A DNA stretch of 64,000 nucleotides, taken from assembly GCF_022664465.1 (NCBI RefSeq), contig NZ_JAKREV010000001.1:248001-312000 (forward strand), in the 5' to 3' direction. Below are positions 28,442 to 38,172 of this stretch, piece after piece. The DNA is from Sphingomonas hankookensis (GTDB taxonomy: Bacteria; Pseudomonadota; Alphaproteobacteria; Sphingomonadales; Sphingomonadaceae). Position numbers and translations under genes: made by a program. Below the pieces are notes generated by a model, which was not told the DNA's origin, made no database searches, and saw only the letters and a program-made list of their open reading frames with translations. How positions within the stretch are numbered: position 1 is the stretch's first letter; each line of letters starts with the position of its first letter.

Positions 28442-30442
28442 GTGGACGAGCTTCAGGCCGAATTGCTGGCGGCGTTCGCGTCGGAACTGGCCGAGCATAT
28501 GGCCGGTATCCGCGCGGCATTGGCCGACGCCGATGCCGGGAGGGCGGTCGACCTGCGCGAATTCAGCCGCCGCGCGCATAGCCTGAAAGGGGCCGCCCGC
28601 GCCGTCGAACTGCCGACCAGCGAGGCGGCAGCGCATGAGGCCGAGGCGCTGCTGCTCGCCATCGAACGCGGCGACCGCGCGATGGACCCCGCCGCCATCG
28701 CCGAACTGCGCCGGCTGGCCGACGCGATCGAGGATGGCGCATCGCCCGACACCGCCGACGCCGATCCGGATGCCGACCCCGAACGCCGCGTCGCGATCTC
28801 GGGCAACCGCGTCGAACGGCTGGGACAATCGCTGCACGTCATGGCGACGCAGATCGCCGAACAGGGGCAGGTCGCCGACCGTCTCTCCGGCCTCGCCGAC
28901 GATCTTGCCGCGCTCGCTCCCCTGCTCGCCACCGCCGGCGACAGCGAAGCCGCCCGTCGGCTGCGGCAGGCGACGACCGAACTCGACCGCATCCGCCGCC
29001 TGCACGGGCGGCTGCGCGACGCGCTCGACCGGTCGAGCGCCGAGCTGGAGCGGGATGGAGAACGGCTGTTGCTGCAACCCGTCGCCACGCTGTTCGATGG
29101 CTACGAACGCGCCGTTCGCGAACTCGCCGCCGCCGAGGGCAAGGTCGCACGCCTCGTCACGACCGATGCCGATGGCGAGGCGGATCGCCGCGTCCTCAAT
29201 GCGCTCCGCGACCCGCTGCTCCACGTCCTGCGCAATGCCGTCCGCCACGGCATCGAACCGCCCGACCGCCGCCGCGCCACCGCCAAGGAACCGGGCGGCA
29301 CGATCACGATCGACACCCGGATCGATCGCGGGCAAATGACGATCGCTATCCGCGACGACGGTGCTGGCCTCGACGACGCTGCCATCGTCCGCCGCGCGCG
29401 TACCGCCGGGCTGGTCGCCCCGGATGCCCCCGCCCCCCGCGGCGCGGCGCTCCACGCGGTCCTGTTCGAACAGGGCTTTTCGACCGCCGATCGGCTGGAT
29501 GAGGTTGCCGGGCGTGGCATCGGCCTGTCGGTCGTGGCGGAGGTCGCACGCCGGCTGCACGGCACCGCCACCATCGCCCCCGCATCGGGCGGCGGCACGG
29601 TCGTGACGATCGCCGTGCCGGTGACGCTGACCCGCCGCACGCTGCTGCTGGTCGAGGTTGGCGACATGCTCTGCGCGCTGCCCGCCGATGCGGTGCGACA
29701 GGTCCGCCGCGTCGATCCGGCCGAACTGTCGCCCAGCGGGCCCGATCTGCTGCTCCCCATCGACGGCGAGCCGCTGCCCGTCCTCCACCTCGCCGATGCG
29801 CTGGGCGCGACCGCCGCTGAACCGGGCGCGATGCTGCGCGCGGTGGTGATCGCCGCCGACGGGCTGCGCCGCGTGCTGATCGTCGATGGCTTACGCGACG
29901 TCCGCGCGCTGCTGGTCGGCGACGCCGCCGCCATCGCCGCCGACCTGCCCATGGTGCTCGGCACCGTCCTCCTGAACGGAGAGGTCGTGATGGTGCTCGA
30001 CCCCGTCCACCTCGTCCGCGACCGCAGCGCCGCGCCGGCCCGCCCGTTCGCCGCGCCCAGGGTCGAAACGACCGCGAAGACGATCCTCGTCGTCGATGAT
30101 TCGATCACCACCCGCACGCTGGAACGCAGCATCCTGGAGGCGCAGGGCTACCGCGTCCTGATCGAGGTCGACGGGCTGGCCGGGCTCGAACGGCTCCGCT
30201 CGGGCCTCGATGCGATCGACCTCGTGGTCGCCGATGTCGAAATGCCGCGCATGGATGGTTTCGGCTTGCTTGCCGCGATCCGGAACGATCCGACGCTGAA
30301 AACTTTACCGGTCATCATGATGACCTCCCGCAACAGCCCCGACGATATCGAACGCGGTTTGAGCCTCGGTGCCGACGCTTATGTGACCAAGCAGGATTTC
30401 GATCAGGGCATGTTGATCGGCGTCGTCCAGCAGCTGATCTGA
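28442..30442 (+). CDS. CheA-like histidine kinase with fused receiver (WspE-type)
   Basis: 666 residues from a GTG at 28442. Domains: Hpt with the phosphorylated His46 in AHSLKGAARAV; no P2 domain; a dimerisation region; the ATPase domain with VLRNAVRHGIEPPDRR, IRDDGAGLDD and GRGIGLSVV; a CheW-like domain (about 400-530); and a C-terminal receiver with VVDDSITTR, phospho-Asp in LVVADVEMPRMDG and Lys in YVTKQ. Lack of P2 together with a fused receiver is the WspE/FrzE pattern rather than flagellar CheA. The next gene is cheB. Confidence 0.93.
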   Translation: MDELQAELLAAFASELAEHMAGIRAALADADAGRAVDLREFSRRAHSLKGAARAVELPTSEAAAHEAEALLLAIERGDRAMDPAAIAELRRLADAIEDGASPDTADADPDADPERRVAISGNRVERLGQSLHVMATQIAEQGQVADRLSGLADDLAALAPLLATAGDSEAARRLRQATTELDRIRRLHGRLRDALDRSSAELERDGERLLLQPVATLFDGYERAVRELAAAEGKVARLVTTDADGEADRRVLNALRDPLLHVLRNAVRHGIEPPDRRRATAKEPGGTITIDTRIDRGQMTIAIRDDGAGLDDAAIVRRARTAGLVAPDAPAPRGAALHAVLFEQGFSTADRLDEVAGRGIGLSVVAEVARRLHGTATIAPASGGGTVVTIAVPVTLTRRTLLLVEVGDMLCALPADAVRQVRRVDPAELSPSGPDLLLPIDGEPLPVLHLADALGATAAEPGAMLRAVVIAADGLRRVLIVDGLRDVRALLVGDAAAIAADLPMVLGTVLLNGEVVMVLDPVHLVRDRSAAPARPFAAPRVETTAKTILVVDDSITTRTLERSILEAQGYRVLIEVDGLAGLERLRSGLDAIDLVVADVEMPRMDGFGLLAAIRNDPTLKTLPVIMMTSRNSPDDIERGLSLGADAYVTKQDFDQGMLIGVVQQLI

Positions 30443-30449
30443 CCCCCTG

Positions 30450-31490
30450 ATGCCGACCAACAAGCTTCCCGCGCGCGTGATGATCGTCGAGGATTCGGGC
30501 GTCGTCCGGACCTTGCTGACGCACATCATCGGCAGCGACCCGCGCCTGACCGTCGCCGGCAGCTTCGCGACCGCCGAGGAAGCGATCGCCGCGCTGCCCA
30601 CCCTGCGCCCGGACGTCATCTCGATGGACATCCGCCTGCCCGGCATCGACGGGCTGGAGGCGACGCGCCGGATCATGGCCAACCATCCCACCCCGATCGT
30701 CGTCATCTCCGCCAGCATGGACGGCGGCGCGATGGGCAACAGCATGGATGCGCTCCGGGCCGGTGCGCTGTCGGTCGTCGAAAAGCCGGTGGGCCTCGGC
30801 GATGCCGCCTATGCGCAGGTCGCGCACGAAATCCGCACCCAGCTGGCGATCATGAGCGAGGTGGCGGTCGTCCGCCGCCGGATGCACATTACCTCCGCGG
30901 TCCCGATCCAGCCGCCGCGACAGCGCAGTGCGTCGATGCTGCTGGTCGCGGCATCGACCGGTGGCCCGCCCGCGCTCGCCCGACTGTTCGGTGCGCTGCC
31001 CGCCGACCTGCCGGTGCCGGTGCTGCTGGTGCAGCATATGGGCGCCAGCTTCATGACCGGGTTCGCCAGCTGGCTCGACAGCGTGGTGCCGCAACGCGTC
31101 GAGATCGCACGCGGCGGCGACCTGCCCGCCGTCGGGGTGATCCATGTCGCGCCGGGCGACGCGCATCTGGTCGTCGCGCGCGGCGGGTCGCTCCGCATCG
31201 CCACCGACGGACCGGTGGGCGGACAGCGCCCGTCGGCCACCCGCCTGATCGAAAGTGCCGCGGTCGCGCTCGACGGCGCTGCGCTCGCCGTGGTACTGAC
31301 CGGCATGGGCGAAGACGGTGCAACCGGCGTCCGGGCGCTGCTGGCAGCGGGCGGACAAGCGGTGGCGGAGGACGCCAGCACCTCGGTCGTCTACGGCATG
31401 CCCGCCGCCGCGCAGCGCGCTGGCGCCCTTTCGCTCCCGCTCGACCTGATCGCGCCGCATGTCCGCCGCGTGCTGGAGCGGCAACGGTGA
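30450..31490 (+). CDS. cheB: CheB-type receptor methylesterase
   Basis: 346 residues. The receiver domain (about 8-125) has MIVEDSGVV, phospho-Asp in DVISMDIRLPGIDG and Lys in VEKPVG. The methylesterase domain carries the catalytic triad in VAASTGGPP (Ser), LVQHMGASF (His) and VLTGMGEDGATG (Asp). It removes receptor methyl groups, opposing the CheR-TPR protein, and resets the array. In the Wsp system the equivalent is WspF. Its stop overlaps the next start by 4 nt. No cheY or cheD is present. Confidence 0.94.
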   Translation: MPTNKLPARVMIVEDSGVVRTLLTHIIGSDPRLTVAGSFATAEEAIAALPTLRPDVISMDIRLPGIDGLEATRRIMANHPTPIVVISASMDGGAMGNSMDALRAGALSVVEKPVGLGDAAYAQVAHEIRTQLAIMSEVAVVRRRMHITSAVPIQPPRQRSASMLLVAASTGGPPALARLFGALPADLPVPVLLVQHMGASFMTGFASWLDSVVPQRVEIARGGDLPAVGVIHVAPGDAHLVVARGGSLRIATDGPVGGQRPSATRLIESAAVALDGAALAVVLTGMGEDGATGVRALLAAGGQAVAEDASTSVVYGMPAAAQRAGALSLPLDLIAPHVRRVLERQR

Positions 31491-33139
31491 GCGACAGCGC
31501 GTCGATCCTGCTGATCGAGGATTCGGATACGCAGGCGCTGCAGCTGCGCCGCATGTTCGAACGCGCCGGCCTGCGCGTCGATCGCACGCGCGATGCCGAA
31601 GCGGCGCTGGAAACGCTCAACCACGCCCGCCCCGACCTGCTGGTGGTCGATTACCGTCTGCCCGGCATGAACGGCGACGAACTGGTCCGGATCGTGCGCC
31701 AGACCGGGGCGACCCGCACGCTGCCGATCCTGATGCTGACCGGCGACGCCGCCTCCGACGTCGAACGCCAGGGGCTCGACAGCGGCGCCAACGCCTATGT
31801 GCCCAAAAGCGGTGGCGGCGAGCTGATCGTGTCGCGTGTCCGCTCGCTGCTGCGCCAGTCGCGCTCGCGCCCGGTCGATGACGGCCCTGCGCCCGCGCTG
31901 CGACAGGCACGGCTGTTGCTGCTCGAACCGGTCGATGGCGATCCCGACCGGTTGGTGATGCAGCTGGCGGCCGATGGCTATCAGCTGACCTGCGTCGCCG
32001 ATGTCGCGGCGGCGATCGCCGCGATCGACGACGACAGCGCCGACGGCATCCTCGTCGTCGAGCGCGAGGACGCCGACCGCTTCACCCCTACCGCCCGGCT
32101 CGACGCGCATCGCGTCGAACGCACCAGCGGCGTCGCGCTGGTCGCACTGACCGACGATGCCGCCCCCGCGACGATGCTGGCCGGCCTTGCCGCCGGGGCC
32201 GACGACGTGGTGTCGCGTGGCGCCGATGGCGACATGCTGCTGGTCCGCATCCGCGCGATCGTCCGTCGCAAGCTGGCCCGGGACGAGGAAGCCGCCGGCA
32301 TCGCTCGCGAACGCGCGCAGGCGATCGCGCTGGCGCAGGCGCGTGCCGAAGCCGATTCGGCCGAACGGCTGGCACAGGCCAATGCCGAACTGGCCGGCGC
32401 CAACGCCTTGTTGCGAGAAACGCAGGCGCAGCTGGTGCAATCGGCCAAGATGGCGTCGCTGGGCGAATTGGTCGCGGGCATCGCGCACGAGATCAACAAT
32501 CCGCTCGCCTTCATCCTCGCGCATCAGGCGACGGTGGAGCGTGCCGTGGCCGGGGCACGCGACGGCGACGACGCGACCCGCGCCGCGCTGCTGACCAAGG
32601 CATCGGACCGGTTGCAGTCGATCCGCTCCGGCCTCACCCGTATTCAGGAACTGGTGGTGAAGCTGCGCCGCTTCTCGCGCCTTGACGATGGGGAGGTGTC
32701 GCGGATCGACATTCCCGATGCGATCGACGCGGTGCTGACGCTGCTCGCGCCCCGGCTCGGCACGGTGCGGGTGGTGCGCGACTATGGCCCGGCGCGGATG
32801 CTCGAATGTTCGGGCGCGCTGGTGAACCAGGTCGTGATGAACATCGTCGCCAACGCCGCCGACGCGGTCGATCCGCAGACCGGCGAGATCGCGATACTGA
32901 CCGCGACCGAGGACGGCCACTTCCTCATCCGGATCGACGACAACGGCCCCGGCATCCCGGAGGATCGCCGCGAACGCGTGTTCGAACCCTTTTTCACCAC
33001 CAAGGACGTCGGATCGGGCACCGGCCTCGGCCTCGCCATCGCCTACGGCGTGGTCCGCTCGCACGGCGGCACGATCGCCATCACCCGCGCCGACCGCGGC
33101 GGTGCCTCGTTTAACATCCGCATCCCGGAACACCCCTAA
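31487..33139 (+). CDS. Hybrid: receiver - pseudo-receiver - histidine kinase
   Basis: 550 residues; start overlaps the cheB stop by 4 nt. Receiver 1 (about 4-122) has the phospho-Asp in [13 protein letters not shown] and Lys in YVPKSG. Receiver 2 (about 140-265) looks degenerate: the Asp position reads [11 protein letters not shown], with Glu there, and the usual Lys is absent. A long coiled coil (about 265-320) leads to a HisKA domain with phospho-His in [12 protein letters not shown] and a full ATPase domain ([30 protein letters not shown]). It occupies the slot of the WspR diguanylate cyclase, so it is probably the output or a relay of the array. It has no membrane segment. Confidence 0.88.
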   Translation: MSDSASILLIEDSDTQALQLRRMFERAGLRVDRTRDAEAALETLNHARPDLLVVDYRLPGMNGDELVRIVRQTGATRTLPILMLTGDAASDVERQGLDSGANAYVPKSGGGELIVSRVRSLLRQSRSRPVDDGPAPALRQARLLLLEPVDGDPDRLVMQLAADGYQLTCVADVAAAIAAIDDDSADGILVVEREDADRFTPTARLDAHRVERTSGVALVALTDDAAPATMLAGLAAGADDVVSRGADGDMLLVRIRAIVRRKLARDEEAAGIARERAQAIALAQARAEADSAERLAQANAELAGANALLRETQAQLVQSAKMASLGELVAGIAHEINNPLAFILAHQATVERAVAGARDGDDATRAALLTKASDRLQSIRSGLTRIQELVVKLRRFSRLDDGEVSRIDIPDAIDAVLTLLAPRLGTVRVVRDYGPARMLECSGALVNQVVMNIVANAADAVDPQTGEIAILTATEDGHFLIRIDDNGPGIPEDRRERVFEPFFTTKDVGSGTGLGLAIAYGVVRSHGGTIAITRADRGGASFNIRIPEHP

Positions 33140-34911
33140 TGCCCCCCCACCCCCTGTTGCTGCTGGTCGATGACGAGCCGGAAATCCTCGTCGCGCTGAG
33201 CGACCTGCTCGAGGACCGGTATCGTATCCTGTCGACCGCATCGCCGGTCGAGGCGCTGGAGATCGTGCGGCAGCACCCCGACATCGCGGTAATCGTCTCC
33301 GACCAGCGGATGCCCGAACTGACCGGCAGCCAGTTTCTGACCCGCGCCCGGGCGATGACCGATGCGGAGGCGATCCTGCTGACCGGCTATGCCGATCTGT
33401 CGGCGGTGGTCGCGGCGCTCAACGACGGCGCGATCGGCGGTTACGCGAACAAGCCGTGGGACGCGGAGTCGCTGCAGGCGATGATCGCCACCGCTGCCGA
33501 CCGCTATGCGCTGCGACAGGCGCTGGCGTTCGAACGTGCGGCGTTTCGCGGGCTGGCGGAACAGTCCGGCGATGACGTGTCGATCATCGACGGCGATGGC
33601 CGGACCGTTCGCGGTACGGCGCGGGATGCGATCGACCAGCGTGACCTCCTGACGGTAGCCCAAGACGCGGTGGATGAGGAGGACCGGCACGAGCCGCTCC
33701 CCGCCGGCGATAGTTGGACGCATATCCGCCGCATCCCGTTCCAGATCGGTAGCCACCGCTATCTGCTGAAGATCGAGCGCGACGACACCGAACGGCGGCT
33801 GGCCGAACGGCGGCTGCACCAGTCGGAGAAGCTGGAGGCGCTCGGCACCCTGTCGGGCGGGATCGCGCACGATTTCAACAATCTGCTGGCCGCGATCATC
33901 GGCAACCTCGAACTTGCCGAACGCCGCATCGACGATCGGGAGCGACTGCAACGCTATCTCGGCGCGGCGAACGAGGCGGCAGGCCGCGGCAGCGCGATCA
34001 CCCGGCGGCTGCTCAGCTTCAGCCGCCAGCGCGACTTGGCCGCCGAAGTCTTCCGCCCGGACGAAGCCATCCGCTCGATCGAGGAACTGATCGTCCGTAC
34101 CGCCGCCGGGCGCATCCGCGTCGCCTACGACTTCGCCGACCCGGCATGGGTGGTGCGGACGGATGTGGGGCAGTTTGAGCTGGCGATACTCAACCTGGCG
34201 ATCAATGCGCGCGATGCCATGGACGGCGGCGGGACGGTACGGATCGGTACCGTCAACGTCGACGAGGTCGCTGCCGAGCTGCCCGGTTTCGCCGGATCGT
34301 TCGTCCGCATTTCGGTCAGCGATACCGGCACCGGCATCGACAGCGCGGTGCGCGAGCGGGTGTTCGAACCGTTCTTCACCACCAAGGCGCAAGGGGCCGG
34401 CACCGGCCTGGGCCTGCCGATGGTCCGGGCGATGGCACGCGCGGCGGGCGGTGAAGTGACGATCGACAGCGAGGTCGGACGCGGTACCAGCATCCACCTC
34501 TGGCTGCCCCGTGCCGAGGATCGCCCCGTTGCGGTCGTCCCGCGCCACGACGGCCCGACCCGCCCCCGCCGGCTGCTGCTGGTCGAGGACGATGCCGAGG
34601 TCCGCGCGGTCGTCGCCGCGCAGCTGGAGGCGGACGGACATGACGTCGTCGTACACGATTCCGCCACCCGCGCGGTCGAACTGCTGGAGGCGGGCGAACG
34701 GTTCGACATGGTGCTGACCGACTATGCGATGCCCGACCTGTCGGGGATCGAGGTCGCGGCGCGGGTTCAGGCCTGCTGCCCCGAAACGCCGGTGCTGCTG
34801 ATCACCGGGTTCGCCGAGATCGGCGACACCCCGGTCGGCGTGCCGGTGTTGACCAAGCCGTTCACCACCGACCAGCTCCACGCCGCGATCGCGCAGATCC
34901 TCGGCCAGTAA
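33139..34911 (+). CDS. Hybrid: receiver - histidine kinase - receiver
   Basis: 590 residues; the ATG overlaps the preceding TAA by 1 nt. The N-terminal receiver has VDDEPEILVAL, phospho-Asp in VIVSDQRMPELTG and GYANKPWD, the RpfG/HupR type. A short PAS-like region (about 135-220) follows. HisKA has phospho-His in GIAHDFNNLLAAI, and the ATPase has VSDTGTGIDS and GTGLGLPMV. The C-terminal receiver has VEDDAEVR, Asp in MVLTDYAMPDLSG and Lys in VLTKPF. It is cytosolic and last in the cluster, 3 bp from the convergent dctD-like gene. No DNA-binding or GGDEF output is seen, so the final effector lies elsewhere. Confidence 0.9.
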   Translation: MPPHPLLLLVDDEPEILVALSDLLEDRYRILSTASPVEALEIVRQHPDIAVIVSDQRMPELTGSQFLTRARAMTDAEAILLTGYADLSAVVAALNDGAIGGYANKPWDAESLQAMIATAADRYALRQALAFERAAFRGLAEQSGDDVSIIDGDGRTVRGTARDAIDQRDLLTVAQDAVDEEDRHEPLPAGDSWTHIRRIPFQIGSHRYLLKIERDDTERRLAERRLHQSEKLEALGTLSGGIAHDFNNLLAAIIGNLELAERRIDDRERLQRYLGAANEAAGRGSAITRRLLSFSRQRDLAAEVFRPDEAIRSIEELIVRTAAGRIRVAYDFADPAWVVRTDVGQFELAILNLAINARDAMDGGGTVRIGTVNVDEVAAELPGFAGSFVRISVSDTGTGIDSAVRERVFEPFFTTKAQGAGTGLGLPMVRAMARAAGGEVTIDSEVGRGTSIHLWLPRAEDRPVAVVPRHDGPTRPRRLLLVEDDAEVRAVVAAQLEADGHDVVVHDSATRAVELLEAGERFDMVLTDYAMPDLSGIEVAARVQACCPETPVLLITGFAEIGDTPVGVPVLTKPFTTDQLHAAIAQILGQ

Positions 34912-34914
34912 CGA

Positions 34915-36222
34915 TCAGCCCTGCCCGCGCACCGTCCGCAGGTCGATGCCGAGGCGCTGCACCTTGTAGTAGAAGGTCTTGCGCGGGATGCCGAGCCGGT
35001 CGATCGCCGCGCCGATCTCGCCCCCCGTCGCCGCGATCGCCGACAGGATCGCCTCGCGTTCGAACGCCGCGATCCGTTCGGGCAGCGGGCGGGTGGCGTC
35101 ACTGTCCCCCGCCGCGTCGCTCTCTCCGTCCAGCCCCAGCACGAACCGGTCGGCGAAATGCGCCAGCTCGCGCACATTGCCCGGCCAGTCATGCTGCGCC
35201 AGCATGTCGCGCGCGGCATGGGTCAGCGGCGGCACCCCGCGCCGCAGCCGCGCCGCCGACAGATCGACCAGATACGCGAACAGCAACGGCACATCCTCGC
35301 GCCGTTCGCGTAAAGGCGGCATGCGCAACCGCACCGCCGCCAGTCGATAGAGCAGCCCCGGCGCGATCGCCTCGGCGCCGCGCTGGGCTTCCTCTGCCGC
35401 CGTCGCGATGACCCGCACGTCGATCGGCACGACATCGCGTGGGCCGCGCAACGCGCGATCCTCGATCACCTGCGTCAGCCGCCCCTGAAGCCCGCGCGAC
35501 GCTTGGTCGATATCGTCGAGGAACAACGTACCCCGCTGCGCCCCGACGATCCCGCGGTCGCCGACGGTCGCGAACAATTCGTCCTCGATCGCCTGCCCCG
35601 GCAACGCCGCGCACGCGACCGAGACGAAGCGATGTCGCGCCCGTCGCCCGGCACGGTGGATCGCGCGCGCCAGCAATTCCTTGCCGGTGCCCGTTTCCCC
35701 TTCGATCAACAGGTCGATATCGGTATCGGCCAGCACGCCGATCATGTCGCGCAACCGGGCGATGGCCGGCGACCGCCCGACCAGCGCCGCCCGCTCCCCC
35801 GCCGCCGCCTCCGCCCGCAGCCGCCGGTTTTCCAGCGCGAGCGTCCGCGCCGCCATCGCCCGTGTCGCGGCGGCGATCAGCGCGTCGGGATCGAACGGCT
35901 TGGACAGGAAATCCCACGCCCCCGCCTTGATCGTCTCCACCGCCGTTTCGACGTCGGCATGGCCGGTGACCAGCACGACCGGCAGCGTCGGGTCGCGTTC
36001 GCGTAAAAGTCGGAACAGCTCGATCCCCGACATGTGCGGCATGCGCACGTCGGTGACGACGATCCCGTCGAAATCGGCATCGATCGCCAGCAACGCGGGC
36101 GGCGCGGCGGGAAAGGTGACGACGTCGAACCCGGCCAGCGTCAGCAGCTGCGCGGTCGAGAGGCGCAGGTCGTCGTCATCCTCGACCAGCGCGACGCGCC
36201 CGGCGCGTTCGGTCGCGCTCAT
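34915..36222 (-). CDS. DctD-like response regulator (REC-AAA+-Fis) without GAFTGA
   Basis: 435 residues. The receiver has VEDDDDLR, Asp in IVVTDVRMPHMSG and Lys in FLSKPF. The AAA+ domain has Walker A EGETGTGKEL (about 173-182), Walker B GTLFLDDID and the late MPPLRERREDVP. A Fis-type HTH ends the protein (RLGIPRKTFYYKVQRLGI). The stretch between CAALPGQAIEDELF and GTLFLDD is shortened, and the GAFTGA loop that touches sigma-54 is missing (it reads ATVGDRGIVGAQR). Some relatives without this loop act with sigma-70. It pairs with the sensor kinase (4-nt overlap) and probably controls the divergent dctA. Confidence 0.9.
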   Translation of the reverse strand: MSATERAGRVALVEDDDDLRLSTAQLLTLAGFDVVTFPAAPPALLAIDADFDGIVVTDVRMPHMSGIELFRLLRERDPTLPVVLVTGHADVETAVETIKAGAWDFLSKPFDPDALIAAATRAMAARTLALENRRLRAEAAAGERAALVGRSPAIARLRDMIGVLADTDIDLLIEGETGTGKELLARAIHRAGRRARHRFVSVACAALPGQAIEDELFATVGDRGIVGAQRGTLFLDDIDQASRGLQGRLTQVIEDRALRGPRDVVPIDVRVIATAAEEAQRGAEAIAPGLLYRLAAVRLRMPPLRERREDVPLLFAYLVDLSAARLRRGVPPLTHAARDMLAQHDWPGNVRELAHFADRFVLGLDGESDAAGDSDATRPLPERIAAFEREAILSAIAATGGEIGAAIDRLGIPRKTFYYKVQRLGIDLRTVRGQG

Positions 36223-37934
36223 CGCACCCGCCTGAGCGTCGCTTCGAACCGGGCGCCGGACGTCGCGGGCAACAGCCGCAACGTACCGCCCAGATCGGTC
36301 ATGATATCCTGCGCGATCACCAGCCCCAGTCCCAGCCCGTTCGGACGACTGGTCACGAACGGCGTGAACATCCGTTCGGTCACGCCCGGATCGATGCCCG
36401 GCCCGTTATCGGCGACGATCAGCGAGACCATCTGGTCCTGCACGTCCAGTTCGATCGCGATTCGCGGATCGGGCCGGCCGGTCAGCGCCTCGATCGCATT
36501 CTGCAACAGGTTCACCAGCACCTGTTCCAGCCGCACCCGCCCGGCGACGACGATCAGGTCGGGCGGAATATCGGGCACGGTGAAGTCGACCTCCGACAGG
36601 CGTTCCTTCAGGATCAGGCGCGCACCGTCGACCACCTCGGTCAGCGGGATCGGGCCGATCGTCCCGCTGCCCTTGCGCGCGAACCCGCGCAGTTCGGCGG
36701 TGACCAGCCCGATGCGATCGGTCAGCCGGGCGATCGCCCCCAAATTGTCGTCGACCGCTCGCGCTTCGCCGCGCGCCAGCAACTGCCGCGCGGTGGCGAC
36801 GTAATTACGGATCGCCGCCACCGGTTGCGCGGTTTCGTGCGCGACGCTGGCGGTGATCTGCCCCAGCGCGGCGAGGCGGTTGGCCTGTCGCAACCCTTCG
36901 CGCAGTTCGGCCGCGCGGGTTTCCGCGGCGATCCGCTCCTCGATCTCGGTGCGCAGCTCACGGGTCCGATCGGCGACCGCCGCCTCCAGCTCGCTGGTCC
37001 GCAGCGCACGCCGGCGCGAACGTTCGCGCACGCCCCATGCCAGCGCGATCGACGCCAGCGTCACCAGCGCTGCGGCCAGCGCGCTGCCGCGTACCACCCC
37101 GCTGATCGTCGGCTGGATCGCCATGGCGAGATGGACCCGCCAGCCGCCTTCGTCGGCATCGGTAACGACATCGTGCAGCACCGGCCGCTGGCCCGGCAAC
37201 CGCATCGTTTCGCCGTCCAGTGCGAAGGGAGGGCGCTTGAGCGCGTCGACGCCGGTGTCCGCGCGGACCGCCGCAGCCTGCACCGCGCCGATCGGGCGGG
37301 TGATGGCGAACCGCCATTCGGGCCGGCTGGAGATCAGGATCACCCCGCTGCGATCGGTGACGAAGGTGATGCCCCCCGCCGCGCACCATTCGCGCTCGAT
37401 CCGGTCGAACTCCAGCTTCACGACGACCACCCCGCCATCGGCGGTACGGCGGCTGAGATACAGTCCGGGGCGGTGGCTGACCGTGCCCAGCGCGAACTGC
37501 GTGGCGGAGCCCTTGCCCATCGCCTCGCGGTAATAGCGGCGGAAGCTATAGTCCATGCCGACGAAGCTCTGCGCGTCCTGCCAGTTGCTTGCCGCGATCG
37601 CCCGTCCATCGCGCCCGATGACATAGATGACCGACGCACCGGTCGTCTGCGCCAGCGCGGCGAGCTTGATATCGAGGTCGCGCGCCACCGCGCTGCCGCT
37701 GCGGATCGCACCGACGACGTCGCGATCGTCGGACAGCGCCAGCGGCAGCAGGCGGAACCGCGCGATCTCGCTGGCAAGCAGCACCTGTCGCAGCCGCGCA
37801 TCGGCGGTCATCCCGGCGACCAGATCGGCGCGCGCGCGGCGTTCGGCAATGCCGCCGACGAGCAGGGCGATCGCGCCGCTCAACAGCAGCGCCGCCAATG
37901 CCCAGACGAGCGTCGTTCCCTTGATACTGCGCAT
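36219..37934 (-). CDS. dctB: DctB-like C4-dicarboxylate sensor histidine kinase
   Basis: 571 residues from the ATG at 37934 (MRSIKG); ATG 37964 and TTG 37970 are in-frame alternatives without a clear ribosome site. Membrane helices at about 6-29 and 278-300 enclose a double-PAS-type periplasmic sensor ([30 protein letters not shown]) like that of DctB. A coiled coil leads to phospho-His (about 364) in [16 protein letters not shown] and an ATPase with [18 protein letters not shown] and [10 protein letters not shown]. It is the partner of the DctD-like regulator, whose gene it follows with a 4-nt overlap reading from dctD to dctB order on the map, and is divergent from dctA. Confidence 0.9.
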   Translation of the reverse strand: MRSIKGTTLVWALAALLLSGAIALLVGGIAERRARADLVAGMTADARLRQVLLASEIARFRLLPLALSDDRDVVGAIRSGSAVARDLDIKLAALAQTTGASVIYVIGRDGRAIAASNWQDAQSFVGMDYSFRRYYREAMGKGSATQFALGTVSHRPGLYLSRRTADGGVVVVKLEFDRIEREWCAAGGITFVTDRSGVILISSRPEWRFAITRPIGAVQAAAVRADTGVDALKRPPFALDGETMRLPGQRPVLHDVVTDADEGGWRVHLAMAIQPTISGVVRGSALAAALVTLASIALAWGVRERSRRRALRTSELEAAVADRTRELRTEIEERIAAETRAAELREGLRQANRLAALGQITASVAHETAQPVAAIRNYVATARQLLARGEARAVDDNLGAIARLTDRIGLVTAELRGFARKGSGTIGPIPLTEVVDGARLILKERLSEVDFTVPDIPPDLIVVAGRVRLEQVLVNLLQNAIEALTGRPDPRIAIELDVQDQMVSLIVADNGPGIDPGVTERMFTPFVTSRPNGLGLGLVIAQDIMTDLGGTLRLLPATSGARFEATLRRVR

Positions 37935-37963
37935 CGGCGACAGGATATGGCGGCAGGACACCA

Positions 37964-37981
37964 TGTGCAACTATTTGCACA
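37964..37981. promoter_or_regulatory. 18-bp palindrome in the dctB/dctA divergent region
   Basis: TGTGCAA-CTAT-TTGCACA: perfect 7-bp inverted arms with a 4-bp centre. It lies 30 bp upstream of the favoured dctB start and overlaps the two alternative starts. It is a strong candidate operator, possibly for the DctD-like regulator itself; the binding protein is not identified. Confidence 0.55.
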
Positions 37982-38033
37982 CGGCGGCAAAAGGACGGGC
38001 GAAAATCTGCGCAGCGGCAATCGAGCAAACAAG

Positions 38034-38061
38034 TTATCACATTGTTATTGCGCGATTTAAT
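38034..38061 (+). promoter_or_regulatory. Candidate sigma-70-type promoter for dctA
   Basis: TTATCA at 38034-38039 and TTTAAT at 38056-38061 with a 16-bp spacer, in the only AT-rich stretch of the divergent region. A small inverted repeat (AACAA...TTGTT, 38028-38046) overlaps it. No convincing sigma-54 -24/-12 site was seen between 37982 and 38172, which fits the missing GAFTGA loop of the regulator. Confidence 0.4.
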
Positions 38062-38172
38062 TTCTGCCGTTGCAAACACGACAAGCAGAGATGCAGCGCG
38101 GTAAACCAGTCGGGACGCGTCGACCGCCCACAAGAGCCGGCCGGACGCCAACAGAGGATGAAAGGTCGCCGC

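Noticed and set aside
37982..38172. Sigma-54 promoter for dctA
   Set aside because: No convincing GG-N10-GC element in a TGGCAC-N5-TTGC context was found by eye; a motif scan would settle it.
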